Below are positions 34,080 through 42,509 of a DNA stretch of 64,000 bases, piece by piece (the first letter of the stretch is position 1; each line of letters begins with the position of its first letter). The notes under the pieces were generated by a model. It was given only the letters and a program-made list of their open reading frames with translations, did no database searches and had not been told where the DNA came from. The stretch spans positions 1 through 64,000 of the forward strand of contig NZ_JHXH01000009.1 in the NCBI RefSeq assembly GCF_000621805.1, written 5' to 3'. Both the position numbers and the translations under genes were made by a program. The DNA is from Ruminococcus sp. FC2018. Lineage in GTDB: Bacteria > Bacillota > Clostridia > Oscillospirales > Ruminococcaceae.

Positions 34080-34514
34080 TTACTGCTCTTTTTCGTGCTG
34101 TTCAAGAAGCTTGCAGATGTCGATCCCGTTTATCTTCAGCCCGTCGATCTTACATTCTGTGATCTCAACGTTTGAAAGATCGCAGTGTATAAATTGTGAG
34201 TTTTTAAGATCCGGGTTTTTGAACTCAACGTTGTTCATTATGGAACAGCCGAAGCGTGTGTTGCTCAGATTTACCCCAAGGAACTTGGAATCGACCATAT
34301 AAATATCCGTAAAGCTTGTGCCTCTCATATTAACGTCGTCAAACTTTGCGTTGTCCATATTCACATCGCTGAAAGTAGCTTCCTTGAGATTAACGTTCTC
34401 AAAGGTAGCACTTCCCAGGTTAACGTCTTCAAAAGTTGAGTTCGGAAGACTGTCGTAGGATATTTCCACTTTCTTATCTATTGCGGGTTCAAAAGTATTT
34501 ATAACATCAGACAT
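34080..34514 (-). CDS. pentapeptide-repeat protein
   Basis: The product has 144 residues. From about 28 to 125 it is built of five-residue repeats of the A(D/N)LXX type (STFEDVNLGS, ATFENVNLKE, AKFDDVNMRG and so on), which fold as a right-handed quadrilateral beta helix. No membrane segment. Such proteins act as scaffolds or DNA mimics; here the target is unknown. It is 72 bases downstream of argG, with AAGGAGG before the ATG, and is probably cotranscribed. Confidence 0.88.
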   Translation of the reverse strand: MSDVINTFEPAIDKKVEISYDSLPNSTFEDVNLGSATFENVNLKEATFSDVNMDNAKFDDVNMRGTSFTDIYMVDSKFLGVNLSNTRFGCSIMNNVEFKNPDLKNSQFIHCDLSNVEITECKIDGLKINGIDICKLLEQHEKEQ

Positions 34515-34586
34515 GGTAAAGCCTCCTTAAAAAATCAGTAATGTTAGATATGCTTAACGGTCCCTTCTGCGGCGTATGCCATGGGA

Positions 34587-35816
34587 TCACTTGTTCTTTC
34601 TTTTCTGCTCCAGCTTTGCTCTTACCTTGATAGGCAGACCAAAGAGATTGATAAATCCTGCGGAATCAGCCTGATTGTATACATTGTCCTCGTCAAACGT
34701 AGCAACTTCCTCATCATAGAGGGTGTATGGCGAGGTAACACCTGCATTTATCATGTTGCCCTTGTAGAGCTTCAGCTTAACATCACCTGTAACGGTCTTC
34801 TGAGTTTCTGTAACGAATGCGCTCATAGCCTCACGCAGAGGTGTGAACCACTGACCGTTGTAAACGATGTCTGCGAACTTGATGCTCAGGTACTGCTTAA
34901 CTCTTGAGGTTTCCTTGTCAAGGGTGATAGTCTCCAGCACCTCGTGAGCCTTGTAAAGAATAGCTCCGCCCGGTGTCTCATAAACGCCTCTTGACTTCAT
35001 GCCCACCAGTCTGTTTTCCACCAGGTCTGCAAGACCGATGCCGTTTGCACCGCCCAGCTCGTTGAGCTTAGCAACAAGCTGCTTGCCGTTCATCTCTACT
35101 CCGTCAACAGCGGTAGGTATACCCTTTTCAAAGTGGATAGTTACATATGTAGGCTTGTCGGGAGCCATGATCGGTGATACGCCCAGCTCAAGGAAGCCCG
35201 GCTTTTCGTACTGCGGCTCGTTTGCAGGATCTTCAAGATCCAGACCTTCATGTGAAAGGTGCCACAGGTTCTTGTCCTTGGAATAGTTGGTCTCTCTGTT
35301 TATCTTCAGAGGAATATTGTGTGCCTCGGCATAGTCGATCTCTTCATCTCTTGATTTGATGTCCCAGATCCTCCACGGAGCAATTATCTCCATGTCAGGA
35401 GCGAATGCCTTGATAGCCAGCTCGAATCTGACCTGATCGTTGCCCTTTCCTGTGCAGCCGTGGCAGATAGCATCTGCGCCCTCCTTGATAGCAATCTCTG
35501 CTATTCTCTTTGCGATTATAGGTCTTGCAAAGGATGTGCCCAGCAGATACTGGTTCTCGTAAACTGCTCCTGCCTGTACGGTGGGGAACACATAATCCTG
35601 TATAAATTCCTCTGTAAGATCCTCGATATAAAGCTTTGAAGCACCTGTTTTCAGTGCCTTCTCCTCAAGTCCGTCAAGCTCGGTGCCCTGTCCCACATCT
35701 CCTGAAACAGCGATCACTTCACAGTTGTTATAGTTCTCTTTGAGCCACGGGATGATGATAGATGTATCAAGTCCTCCCGAATATGCCAGAACTACTTTTT
35801 TGATCTCCTTAGCCAT
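34587..35816 (-). CDS. argG: argininosuccinate synthase
   Basis: The product has 409 residues; the start at 35816 has GGAGGAAA upstream. The ATP-binding AYSGGLDTS is at about 10-18, with [13 protein letters not shown] near 117. It joins citrulline and aspartate using ATP. It has its own promoter and a large inverted repeat upstream and is followed by the pentapeptide-repeat gene. Transcription is separate from argH, 670 bases downstream. Confidence 0.97.
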   Translation of the reverse strand: MAKEIKKVVLAYSGGLDTSIIIPWLKENYNNCEVIAVSGDVGQGTELDGLEEKALKTGASKLYIEDLTEEFIQDYVFPTVQAGAVYENQYLLGTSFARPIIAKRIAEIAIKEGADAICHGCTGKGNDQVRFELAIKAFAPDMEIIAPWRIWDIKSRDEEIDYAEAHNIPLKINRETNYSKDKNLWHLSHEGLDLEDPANEPQYEKPGFLELGVSPIMAPDKPTYVTIHFEKGIPTAVDGVEMNGKQLVAKLNELGGANGIGLADLVENRLVGMKSRGVYETPGGAILYKAHEVLETITLDKETSRVKQYLSIKFADIVYNGQWFTPLREAMSAFVTETQKTVTGDVKLKLYKGNMINAGVTSPYTLYDEEVATFDEDNVYNQADSAGFINLFGLPIKVRAKLEQKRKNK

Positions 35817-35894
35817 AGTAAATTTCCTCCGTCTTTCGTTATTGTAAGGTGCACAAGCGTACAACATCTGTGCATATCATATGTTGTTAAGCAT

Positions 35895-35922
35895 ATTATA
35901 CACCTTTATGAAGTATTGTCAA
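35895..35922 (-). promoter_or_regulatory. argG promoter
   Basis: Minus strand TTGACA (35917-35922), a 16-base spacer, TATAAT (35895-35900): both boxes match consensus exactly. Confidence 0.9.
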
Positions 35923-35965
35923 GGGGATATACAAATATTTTTTAAAAATATACATTATTTTTGCA

Positions 35966-36002
35966 ATTTTAATGAATATTCAAGAGAAATATTCATTAAA
36001 AT
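35966..36002. promoter_or_regulatory. long inverted repeat upstream of argG, candidate ArgR site
   Basis: Perfect 15-base arms ATTTTAATGAATATT / AATATTCATTAAAAT around CAAGAGA. The arms contain TGAATATT and AATATTCA, like the halves of ARG boxes bound by ArgR/AhrC. It sits about 44 bases upstream of the argG -35 box, in the 328-base gap shared with the divergent flavin reductase gene. Confidence 0.5.
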
Positions 36003-36068
36003 ATACATTTTCGTATATCTGCACCGTATATCTCCGTAAACTTAACAATATTATACCACTTTTCAAAC

Positions 36069-36118
36069 GAAATTGCAACAGTAAAAAGCTTGCAATTTCA
36101 AGTTTTTTGGTGTATAAT
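36069..36118 (+). promoter_or_regulatory. flavin reductase promoter with overlapping inverted repeat
   Basis: TTGCAA (36090-36095), a 17-base spacer, TATAAT (36113-36118). A perfect 10-base inverted repeat GAAATTGCAA / TTGCAATTTC (36069-36099) covers the -35 box and could be a repressor site. Confidence 0.65.
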
Positions 36119-36144
36119 CATAAAAAAGAAAGGCGGTAAAGCGT

Positions 36145-36681
36145 ATGTCTGATAAAATGAACGAACTGGGATTTGAAAAGCTCTCCGGAGAGCAGATACT
36201 GTCTATGGATATCAACCCTTTCAAGCGCATAGGACAGGATTGGATGCTGGTGACGGCAGGTGACGAAAAGGGTTGGAACACCATGACGGCATCATGGGGA
36301 TTTGCCGGGGTCATGTGGGGAAAAAACGCAATAGCTGCAGTTATACGTCCACAGAGGTATACCAAAGAGTTTATAGACAAAAGCGAGTATTTCAGCGTTT
36401 GCTTTTTTGGAGAGGAGTATAAAAAGGCACTTGCGTTCTGCGGTGGAAACAGCGGAAGGGATTTTGACAAGGCAAAGGAGACCGGTCTTGTTCCCGTGTT
36501 CACCGACGGTTCCACTGTCTTTGAACAGGCAAGCGTAGCGTTTGTCTGCAAGAAGCTGTATGCACAGGCAATGAAAGCTGAGTACTTTACCGATAAGTCC
36601 CAGATAGATGCCTGGTACAATGACGGCGGCTTCCACACCGAGTATATCGGAGAAATAGTTGCGGCATATGTAAAAAAATAA
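36145..36681 (+). CDS. flavin reductase-like FMN-binding protein
   Basis: The product has 178 residues; AAAGGCGG precedes the ATG. The FMN-binding split-barrel motif NTMTASWGFAGVMWGKN is near 49, and GNSGRDFDKAKETGL near 110 is shared by this family. It probably binds FMN and moves electrons from NAD(P)H or ferredoxin. The substrate is unknown. It has its own promoter with an inverted repeat and ends just before the T-box promoter, without a clear terminator. Confidence 0.88.
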   Translation: MSDKMNELGFEKLSGEQILSMDINPFKRIGQDWMLVTAGDEKGWNTMTASWGFAGVMWGKNAIAAVIRPQRYTKEFIDKSEYFSVCFFGEEYKKALAFCGGNSGRDFDKAKETGLVPVFTDGSTVFEQASVAFVCKKLYAQAMKAEYFTDKSQIDAWYNDGGFHTEYIGEIVAAYVKK

Positions 36682-36689
36682 TGACCTGC

Positions 36690-36718
36690 TTGACAAAAAC
36701 AGGCGTGTGTGTTATATT
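36690..36718 (+). promoter_or_regulatory. promoter of the T-box operon
   Basis: TTGACA (36690-36695), a 17-base spacer, TATATT (36713-36718). Confidence 0.85.
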
Positions 36719-36724
36719 AACTTT

Positions 36725-36993
36725 AATATGTGAAGTGCGGTGACGGGAACAAGTAAGCGGCTGTACCGGGCGTTCAGAGAGCTCTCGGCTGGTGAAAGAG
36801 AGTACGCAGGCAGTTGGTGAATACATCCCCGAGTATACCCGGTGACAATGTAGTCGGGTGCGGTTTGCCCCCGTTACAGGGCGGAGTTGACAGCGTCAAC
36901 TTCTGAGGTCTGCTTTGCGAAAGGCAGATAAAACGAGGTGGTACCACGATTCATTCGTCCTCTGATAGGCTAAGGCTTATCGGAGGCTTTTTT
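36725..36993 (+). ncRNA. T-box leader, predicted tyrosine-responsive
   Basis: The conserved T-box core AACGAGGTGGTACCACG is at about 36932-36948. It is followed by the terminator CCTCTGATAGGC...TTATCGGAGG with six T (36959-36993), with which the antiterminator competes. The long 5' part can form Stem I, and in its specifier-loop position GTGAATACATC (36818-36828) carries TAC (36822-36824), a Tyr codon. This fits tyrS further down. Uncharged tRNA-Tyr should allow readthrough. Confidence 0.92.
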
Positions 36994-37019
36994 ATATACA
37001 CTTGAAAGGGTGTGATGGA

Positions 37020-37496
37020 TTGTTCAGAGAAATGAGACGGCAAAAGCAGGCGATCAGCCGGCAGGAGTGTATCGATCTTTTGAAAAGGGAAACCAGAGGC
37101 GTTCTTGCAATGGCCGGTGATGACGGTTATCCTTACTGCGTGCCGATAAATCATTATTACAGCCAGGACGACGGAAAGATATACTTTCACGGAGGAAAGA
37201 CAGGGCACCGAGTTGATGCGGTAAAGGCTTGCGACAAGGTATGTTTCACGGTGTACGACAAGGGATCCGTGAAAGACGGAGACTGGGCGCTGAGTGTGAA
37301 GAGTGTTGTGGTTTTCGGTCGGATAAGGATTGTTGAGGACTTTGACAAAGCTGTTGAGCTTTGCAGACAGCTGAGTTACAAGTTTACAGATGATGAAAGC
37401 TATATTGATGAAGAGATCCGCAAATGCGCAAAAGCAACTGTTGTCATGGAGCTCGAGATAGAGCATATGACCGGAAAACTCGTCAATGAGAAATAG
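37020..37496 (+). CDS. pyridoxamine 5'-phosphate oxidase-like flavoprotein
   Basis: The product has 159 residues of the split-barrel flavin fold. The TTG at 37020 is chosen because AAAGGGTG lies seven bases before it and family members begin MFREMRR. Marks are TRGVLAMAGDDGYPY, IYFHGGKTGHR and the C-terminal EHMTGKLVNE. It likely binds FMN or a related cofactor; the reaction is unknown. It is the first gene after the T-box, so it would be under tyrosine-tRNA control. Confidence 0.88.
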   Translation: MFREMRRQKQAISRQECIDLLKRETRGVLAMAGDDGYPYCVPINHYYSQDDGKIYFHGGKTGHRVDAVKACDKVCFTVYDKGSVKDGDWALSVKSVVVFGRIRIVEDFDKAVELCRQLSYKFTDDESYIDEEIRKCAKATVVMELEIEHMTGKLVNEK

Positions 37497-37511
37497 CAGG
37501 GGAGAATGGCT

Positions 37512-37982
37512 GTGAATTTCGGATTTTCATATGTGGGACTTGTTTTTCTGATAATGCTTTTTGTACCTAATATTATCTGGAGCAAAAATCAGCCTGAGGG
37601 CTACGAACAGTACGCCGATAAGGAGAACAAAGTCCTGCTTTTGTTAGAAAGAACAGGGGAGGTGCTGGTAAGTACCCTGTGCCTTATATTCAGTGATTTT
37701 AATATCCACGGATTTACAAAGCATAGTATTTTCCTGGGTGCGGCATTTGCCCTGATGATACTCTATGAGATATACTGGATACGCTATTTCAGAAGCGAAA
37801 AGACCATGGCGGATATGTACTCGGCAATACTGGGTATCCCTGTGGCGGGAGCGACTTTGCCGGTGCTTGCGTTTTTTCTGCTGGGCGTTTACGGAAAAAA
37901 TATCCCGATGATGATAGCAACTGTTATTCTCGGCATCGGGCATATAGGAATACATCTTCAGCATAAAAATCAGATCAAATAA
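37512..37982 (+). CDS. small multi-helix membrane protein, unknown
   Basis: The product has 156 residues. A GTG at 37512 fits the ribosome site (GGGGAGA, spacing 6-7) better than the ATG at 37506. There are four or five hydrophobic segments, with the first ([19 protein letters not shown]) near the start. It is second in the T-box operon, between the flavoprotein and tyrS. Function unknown. Confidence 0.8.
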   Translation: MNFGFSYVGLVFLIMLFVPNIIWSKNQPEGYEQYADKENKVLLLLERTGEVLVSTLCLIFSDFNIHGFTKHSIFLGAAFALMILYEIYWIRYFRSEKTMADMYSAILGIPVAGATLPVLAFFLLGVYGKNIPMMIATVILGIGHIGIHLQHKNQIK

Positions 37983-37999
37983 AAATGGAGGAAAAGAAA

Positions 38000-39217
38000 A
38001 TGACTTGTTACGAAGAACTTGTAAGACGTGGGCTTATCGCTCAGGTCACAGACGAAAAAGAGATCAGCAATATGATCGACAACGGCAAAGCCACATTCTA
38101 TATTGGCTTTGACCCCACCGCAGACAGCCTTCACGTTGGTCACTTTATGGCGCTTTGCCTGATGAAAAGACTTCAGATGGCAGGCAACAAGCCTATTGCA
38201 CTTATCGGCGGCGGAACGGGAATGATCGGAGACCCTTCCGGTAAAAGCGACATGAGAAAAATGCTAACAAAGGAAACTATCCAGCATAACGTTGATTGCT
38301 TTAAAAAGCAGATGAGCCGCTTTATCGACTTTTCCGACGGCAAGGCTATGGTGGTGAACAATGCCGACTGGCTGCTGGATCTTAACTATGTTGATGTTCT
38401 GCGTGAGGTGGGAGCCTGCTTCTCGGTAAACAAGATGCTTTCCTTTGAATGCTACAAACAGCGTATGGAGAGAGGTCTTACCTTCCTTGAGTTCAACTAT
38501 ATGATAATGCAGTCCTATGACTTCTATATGCTCTATCAGAAATACGGCTGTAATATGCAGTTCGGCGGCGATGACCAGTGGGCAAATATGCTGGGCGGTA
38601 CGGAGCTTATCAGAAAGAAGCTGGGCAAGGATGCTCACGCTATGACAATTACTCTGCTGCTCAATTCAGAGGGTCAGAAAATGGGCAAGACCGTGGGCGG
38701 AGCAGTATGGCTCGATCCTGAAAAGACATCTCCTTACGATTTCTATCAGTACTGGAGAAACGTTGACGATGCCGACGTTATCAAGTGCCTCAAGCTGCTG
38801 ACTTTTGTTCCTATCGAGCAGATCGAGGAAATGGAAAAGACAATGCAGGGTGCAGAGCTGAACAAGGCTAAGGAGCTGCTTGCTTTTGAGCTGACAAAGC
38901 TTGTACACGGCGAGGAAGAGGCTAAAAAGGCTGACGATGCAGCAAAGGCTATCTTTGCAAAGGGCGGTGTCAGCGATGATATGCCTACCACCGAGATAGA
39001 CCAGACTGAGCTTGACGGGGGAAAGATGGGAATACTTACCCTTTTGGTAAAGTGCGGACTCTGCCCGTCAAACGGCGAAGCAAGAAGACTTGTGACACAG
39101 GGCGGTGTCAGCGTGAACGATGAAAAGGTCACCGACCCCAAGATGATGATAGATATGGCTGATGCAGTTATCATCAAAAAGGGCAAAAAGGTATTCCACA
39201 AGGCAGTTGCAAAATAA
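38000..39217 (+). CDS. tyrS: tyrosyl-tRNA synthetase
   Basis: The product has 405 residues; the ATG at 38000 has GGAGG nine bases upstream. The class I HIGH-type motif is LHVGH (near 46-50) and the KMSKS-type motif is KMGKT (near 228). A C-terminal S4 domain (about 345-400) binds the tRNA anticodon arm. It charges tRNA-Tyr. It is the third gene of the T-box operon, which supports reading the specifier as Tyr. Confidence 0.97.
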   Translation: MTCYEELVRRGLIAQVTDEKEISNMIDNGKATFYIGFDPTADSLHVGHFMALCLMKRLQMAGNKPIALIGGGTGMIGDPSGKSDMRKMLTKETIQHNVDCFKKQMSRFIDFSDGKAMVVNNADWLLDLNYVDVLREVGACFSVNKMLSFECYKQRMERGLTFLEFNYMIMQSYDFYMLYQKYGCNMQFGGDDQWANMLGGTELIRKKLGKDAHAMTITLLLNSEGQKMGKTVGGAVWLDPEKTSPYDFYQYWRNVDDADVIKCLKLLTFVPIEQIEEMEKTMQGAELNKAKELLAFELTKLVHGEEEAKKADDAAKAIFAKGGVSDDMPTTEIDQTELDGGKMGILTLLVKCGLCPSNGEARRLVTQGGVSVNDEKVTDPKMMIDMADAVIIKKGKKVFHKAVAK

Positions 39218-39235
39218 AAACAGGCATAAAAAAGT

Positions 39236-39263
39236 CCCCCGCAGATGCGGGGGATATTTTTTT
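39236..39263 (+). terminator. terminator of the T-box/tyrS operon
   Basis: Perfect stem CCCCCGCA / TGCGGGGG with a two-base loop, then ATA and seven T. Confidence 0.92.
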
Positions 39264-39264
39264 G

Positions 39265-40413
39265 TCAGAATGTCATTTCCACAAAGTTGGTGTCGGTGTT
39301 GAAGAAATCCACATTGTAAAGCAGTATCACCTTGTCAATGTTGTTTTGCTTTACATATTCCGCAACGGTCAGCTTCTGCATATGATAATATCTCATATCC
39401 ATCATCGTTACGTCCGAATACATACTTGTGAAATAAGGCATTGCACAGTTTGCGTAGCTGTCTTTGAGGATAAGCACCTTTTTGTCCTGCTGTGCGTTAT
39501 CCGCCTTTATCTCAACAACAGGGAAGTTGCCGCCAAGGAAGGTGGAATACTTGTCCTTTTTGTCCTCAAAGGAACTGTCAAAAAGTGTGTCGGTGGTCTT
39601 GTTCTGATCCACGTATTTTACAGTGAGCTTGTTGTTTTTGTCGGTATAAAGCTTCATGGTGTCCTTTGAAGAAAATGCAGAAGGAGCCTTTGAGTAAAGG
39701 GTACCCATAAAATCCTTCAGCTCTTTGACGTCATACTCCGCTTTCAGCTCGTCCTCGCCCAGGAATTTCATAAACCCGTCAAAAGCGACCCTTGCCCCGT
39801 CAGAGGTCCAGTGGTGGTCGGTCTTATAGTAGGTCTGAGTGCCGTCAGCCACCGCCTTTTTCAGCTCGTCCATAGGGCAGTAGAACTTTATGCTCTTGTC
39901 AAGCCCCGACTTTATCTTGTCGATAGTCTTCTGCTGATCTTCGGTGTTGTTTACCGAGGGTAGCTTGTCGCTCATAACGCTTATGCTGTTTGGCACAAGC
40001 ATGAAATCTACCTCTGTGCCCTTGCAAAGCCCTGCCAGCTCGTTTACATAACCGATGTTCTTATTTACCTGTACCGGGAATTCCTTGTAGTTTTGCAGGT
40101 AGTACCCGTCGCTTCCGAAGTAAACACCGTTTTGCAGATTATGCATAAGCAGTCTGTCCGTGTCGGTTTTAAGTGTGACCAACGAGTCCTTGAAAGGAAG
40201 CTGGTCGGACATATAGCTCTCCAGCTCCTGTGTGAACTTTCCGTCTTTGAGCTGTTTCCAGGAAAACTCGGGAAACTGTGCCAGGTTGCGGTTCTCCATT
40301 TCCGAGAACTGCCTGTCCTTTGTAAAGAAGGTCCACACACAGAATCCCATTATAAAGATTATAAAGATGCTGACCATAATGATCTGCGATATTTTTTCCG
40401 TTTTTTTGCTCAT
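39265..40413 (-). CDS. DHHW-family (AlgJ/AlgX-like) surface O-acetylation protein
   Basis: The product has 382 residues; the start at 40413 has AGGAGGTGA five bases before it. One N-terminal helix (about 11-31) anchors it; the rest is outside. The SGNH-like fold marks are the DHHWTSDG motif near 205 and LILKDSYANC near 320 (Ser in KDSY). AlgJ/AlgX relatives move acetyl groups onto polysaccharides together with an MBOAT protein. It is 12 bases downstream of the MBOAT gene. Ser, His and Asp are present, so it may be active. Confidence 0.88.
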   Translation of the reverse strand: MSKKTEKISQIIMVSIFIIFIMGFCVWTFFTKDRQFSEMENRNLAQFPEFSWKQLKDGKFTQELESYMSDQLPFKDSLVTLKTDTDRLLMHNLQNGVYFGSDGYYLQNYKEFPVQVNKNIGYVNELAGLCKGTEVDFMLVPNSISVMSDKLPSVNNTEDQQKTIDKIKSGLDKSIKFYCPMDELKKAVADGTQTYYKTDHHWTSDGARVAFDGFMKFLGEDELKAEYDVKELKDFMGTLYSKAPSAFSSKDTMKLYTDKNNKLTVKYVDQNKTTDTLFDSSFEDKKDKYSTFLGGNFPVVEIKADNAQQDKKVLILKDSYANCAMPYFTSMYSDVTMMDMRYYHMQKLTVAEYVKQNNIDKVILLYNVDFFNTDTNFVEMTF

Positions 40414-40425
40414 TACAGTCACCTC

Positions 40426-41841
40426 CTAAAATCTGAAATAAAGGAACGGGTTAAAGGAATTACCTGCAAGATATGCCGTGGAGATAAGGAGTATCGCCAT
40501 GACCATAAGTGGCTGCAAAACGCAGCTGTAAACCGCAGGGACAGCCTTTTTCAGCTTTTCGCCTATCTTTCTGATAAGCGGAGTGGATGTGAAAATGAGT
40601 ATCACGAAGGTGACTGCATAGCCTGCAAACCACACTAAAGTCTGGTGGTTTACAAAGTCTATTCCCGACAGCCCGAACATATTTTTAAAGTTCTGCGACA
40701 GCTTCCCGAAGTCGTCAAATGCAAAGATACCCCAGCCGATGACTATAAGTATCAGCGCATAGATATGACCGATAAACTTAGGTATCTTTTTTAGTGCGTT
40801 GAGCAGGAAAAGCTTTTCGCAAAGAAGGATCACTCCAAAGTAAACTCCCCAGATCATAAAGTTCCAGTTTGCGCCGTGCCAGAAGCCGGTGAGGAACCAT
40901 ACTATCATGATGTTGACGCACTGTCTTACCTTGCCCTTGCGGTTGCCGCCCAGAGGGATATAGACGTAATCCCTGAACCAGCTTGAAAGGGACATATGCC
41001 ACCTTCTCCAGAACTCTGTGATAGAGTTTGAGATGTAGGGGTAGTTGAAGTTTTCCAGAAAATCAAATCCGAACATCTTGCCCAGACCGATAGCCATATC
41101 CGAGTAACCGGAAAAGTCAAAGTATATCTGGAATGTGTAAGCGATTATCCCCATCCATGCGGCTGTTACCGACATCTGATCCTGTGGGGCGTTGCTTATT
41201 GCGTCAAACAGTGCACCGATGCTGTTGGCAAGGATGACTTTTTTACCAAGTCCGATAGCAAACCTGTGAACGCCCTGAGCGAAGTTGCTGATGGTCTCTT
41301 TGCGCTTTGCCATCTGTTCGGCAACGTCCTTGTATCTTACTATAGGACCGGCGATGAGCTGTGGGAAAAGCGCAACGTAAGTGCCAAGGGTCAGATAGTT
41401 TTTCTGAGCCTTTACGTCTCCTCTGTAAACATCGATAACGTAGGAAAGGGTCTGGAAGCTGTAAAAGGATATGCCTATAGGCATCACAAGCCCCATTTTC
41501 TCTATGCTCAGACCGAAAATGTTATTTGCGTTTTCAATGAAGAAGTTTGTGTACTTAAAGAACAAAAGCAGTCCCATGTTCCACAGTATCGCCACAATAA
41601 GCGACACCTTTGGGACCCACGGCTTTCGCCCTTGTTTTGTCTTGTCCGCTAAAAGTCCGGTGATATACGCCACAATGGTGGACGCTATCATAAGAAATAC
41701 GTATATCGGTTCTCCCCATGCGTAAAACACAAGGCTGAATACAAAAAGTATCAGGTTTCGCACCTTGCGTGGGGAGGCGTAATACAGCATTAGGACTACC
41801 GGAAGAAACAAAAACAGGAATACCATGCTTGAAAAAAGCAT
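40426..41841 (-). CDS. MBOAT-family membrane O-acyltransferase (AlgI/DltB-like)
   Basis: The product has 471 residues with about 10-12 membrane helices. The family active-site segment FWRRWHMSLSSWFRDYVY and the conserved His in GFWHGANWNF are present. It carries acyl (usually acetyl) groups across the membrane for surface polymer modification. The ATG at 41841 is preferred; a GTG at 41853 would add four residues. It lies in the SGNH-DUF4358-MBOAT-DHHW operon. Confidence 0.93.
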   Translation of the reverse strand: MLFSSMVFLFLFLPVVLMLYYASPRKVRNLILFVFSLVFYAWGEPIYVFLMIASTIVAYITGLLADKTKQGRKPWVPKVSLIVAILWNMGLLLFFKYTNFFIENANNIFGLSIEKMGLVMPIGISFYSFQTLSYVIDVYRGDVKAQKNYLTLGTYVALFPQLIAGPIVRYKDVAEQMAKRKETISNFAQGVHRFAIGLGKKVILANSIGALFDAISNAPQDQMSVTAAWMGIIAYTFQIYFDFSGYSDMAIGLGKMFGFDFLENFNYPYISNSITEFWRRWHMSLSSWFRDYVYIPLGGNRKGKVRQCVNIMIVWFLTGFWHGANWNFMIWGVYFGVILLCEKLFLLNALKKIPKFIGHIYALILIVIGWGIFAFDDFGKLSQNFKNMFGLSGIDFVNHQTLVWFAGYAVTFVILIFTSTPLIRKIGEKLKKAVPAVYSCVLQPLMVMAILLISTAYLAGNSFNPFLYFRF

Positions 41842-41892
41842 CCGATCTATCACCGTACCTTTGTGTTAAAATGCCATATACATGAAATCGAG

Positions 41893-41924
41893 CCATGTTC
41901 CGCCACTTGGAATGGCGGAGCATG
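41893..41924 (-). other. hairpin between the DUF4358 and MBOAT genes
   Basis: Stem CATGTTCCGCCA / TGGCGGAGCATG with one G-T pair and no T run. It may stabilise or process the transcript and so set the ratio of the gene products. Confidence 0.45.
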
Positions 41925-41946
41925 ACCGATAAAAATGCAGTATTGA

Positions 41947-42483
41947 TTATTTGCCGATTACCTCTTTAGCCTTGCTGTTGTTGTTTGTAAGGCAAAGGAA
42001 AACATAATTTCCGTCAACTACCAGTACAGGATCGTTGAGCTTGTCCATTTCGGCAGGAACATAGTCCTTGAAAGCTGTCTTCTGGTTCTCTATACGTGTC
42101 TTGAGAGCGGATTCAATGTCCTTTGCAGCATTTTCGTCCTTTGCCTCAAAGCAGTCGATCTCGTGAGCGGAAGCACCGGAAGCGTCTACCAGGCATACAG
42201 CCTTGGTATAAAGATCCTTCTTTACGCCGATTATCTTTTCTATTCTGCTTTCGTCGTACTCTGTCATTGTGCCCTTGACAGCATCGTCAAGTGTATCCTT
42301 CACGCCGTTTGCAATAGCATTAAGGTCCTTGGCGGTCTTTTCCTTTGTTTCAACAGCTGTTGTGCTGGTGCTTTTTGAAGAGCCGTCAGAAGTCGAGCTT
42401 GAGCTTTCTCCGCAGGATGCGAAGGCTGTTACAGCCAGCATTGTTGCAGCCAGAACTGTGCAGATTATCTTTTTTGTTTTCAT
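41947..42483 (-). CDS. DUF4358-type lipoprotein
   Basis: The product has 178 residues with a lipoprotein signal (AFASC, Cys near 24) and a Ser/Thr-rich spacer. The domain (about 55-178) resembles DUF4358, with YDESRIEKIIGV near 80 and DPVLVVDGNYVFLCLTN near the end. DUF4358 lipoproteins occur beside MBOAT and SGNH genes in Clostridia. It lies 27 bases after the SGNH gene. Its role is unknown; it may be an accessory to O-acetylation. Confidence 0.82.
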   Translation of the reverse strand: MKTKKIICTVLAATMLAVTAFASCGESSSSTSDGSSKSTSTTAVETKEKTAKDLNAIANGVKDTLDDAVKGTMTEYDESRIEKIIGVKKDLYTKAVCLVDASGASAHEIDCFEAKDENAAKDIESALKTRIENQKTAFKDYVPAEMDKLNDPVLVVDGNYVFLCLTNNNSKAKEVIGK

Positions 42484-42509
42484 AGAATTTTACCTTTCCT
42501 TTCCTATTC

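Noticed and set aside
34130-34470. Regular repeated pattern suspected of being a CRISPR array or minisatellite
   Set aside because: The pattern follows 15-base units that encode pentapeptide repeats in the minus frame. There are no identical repeats with unique spacers.
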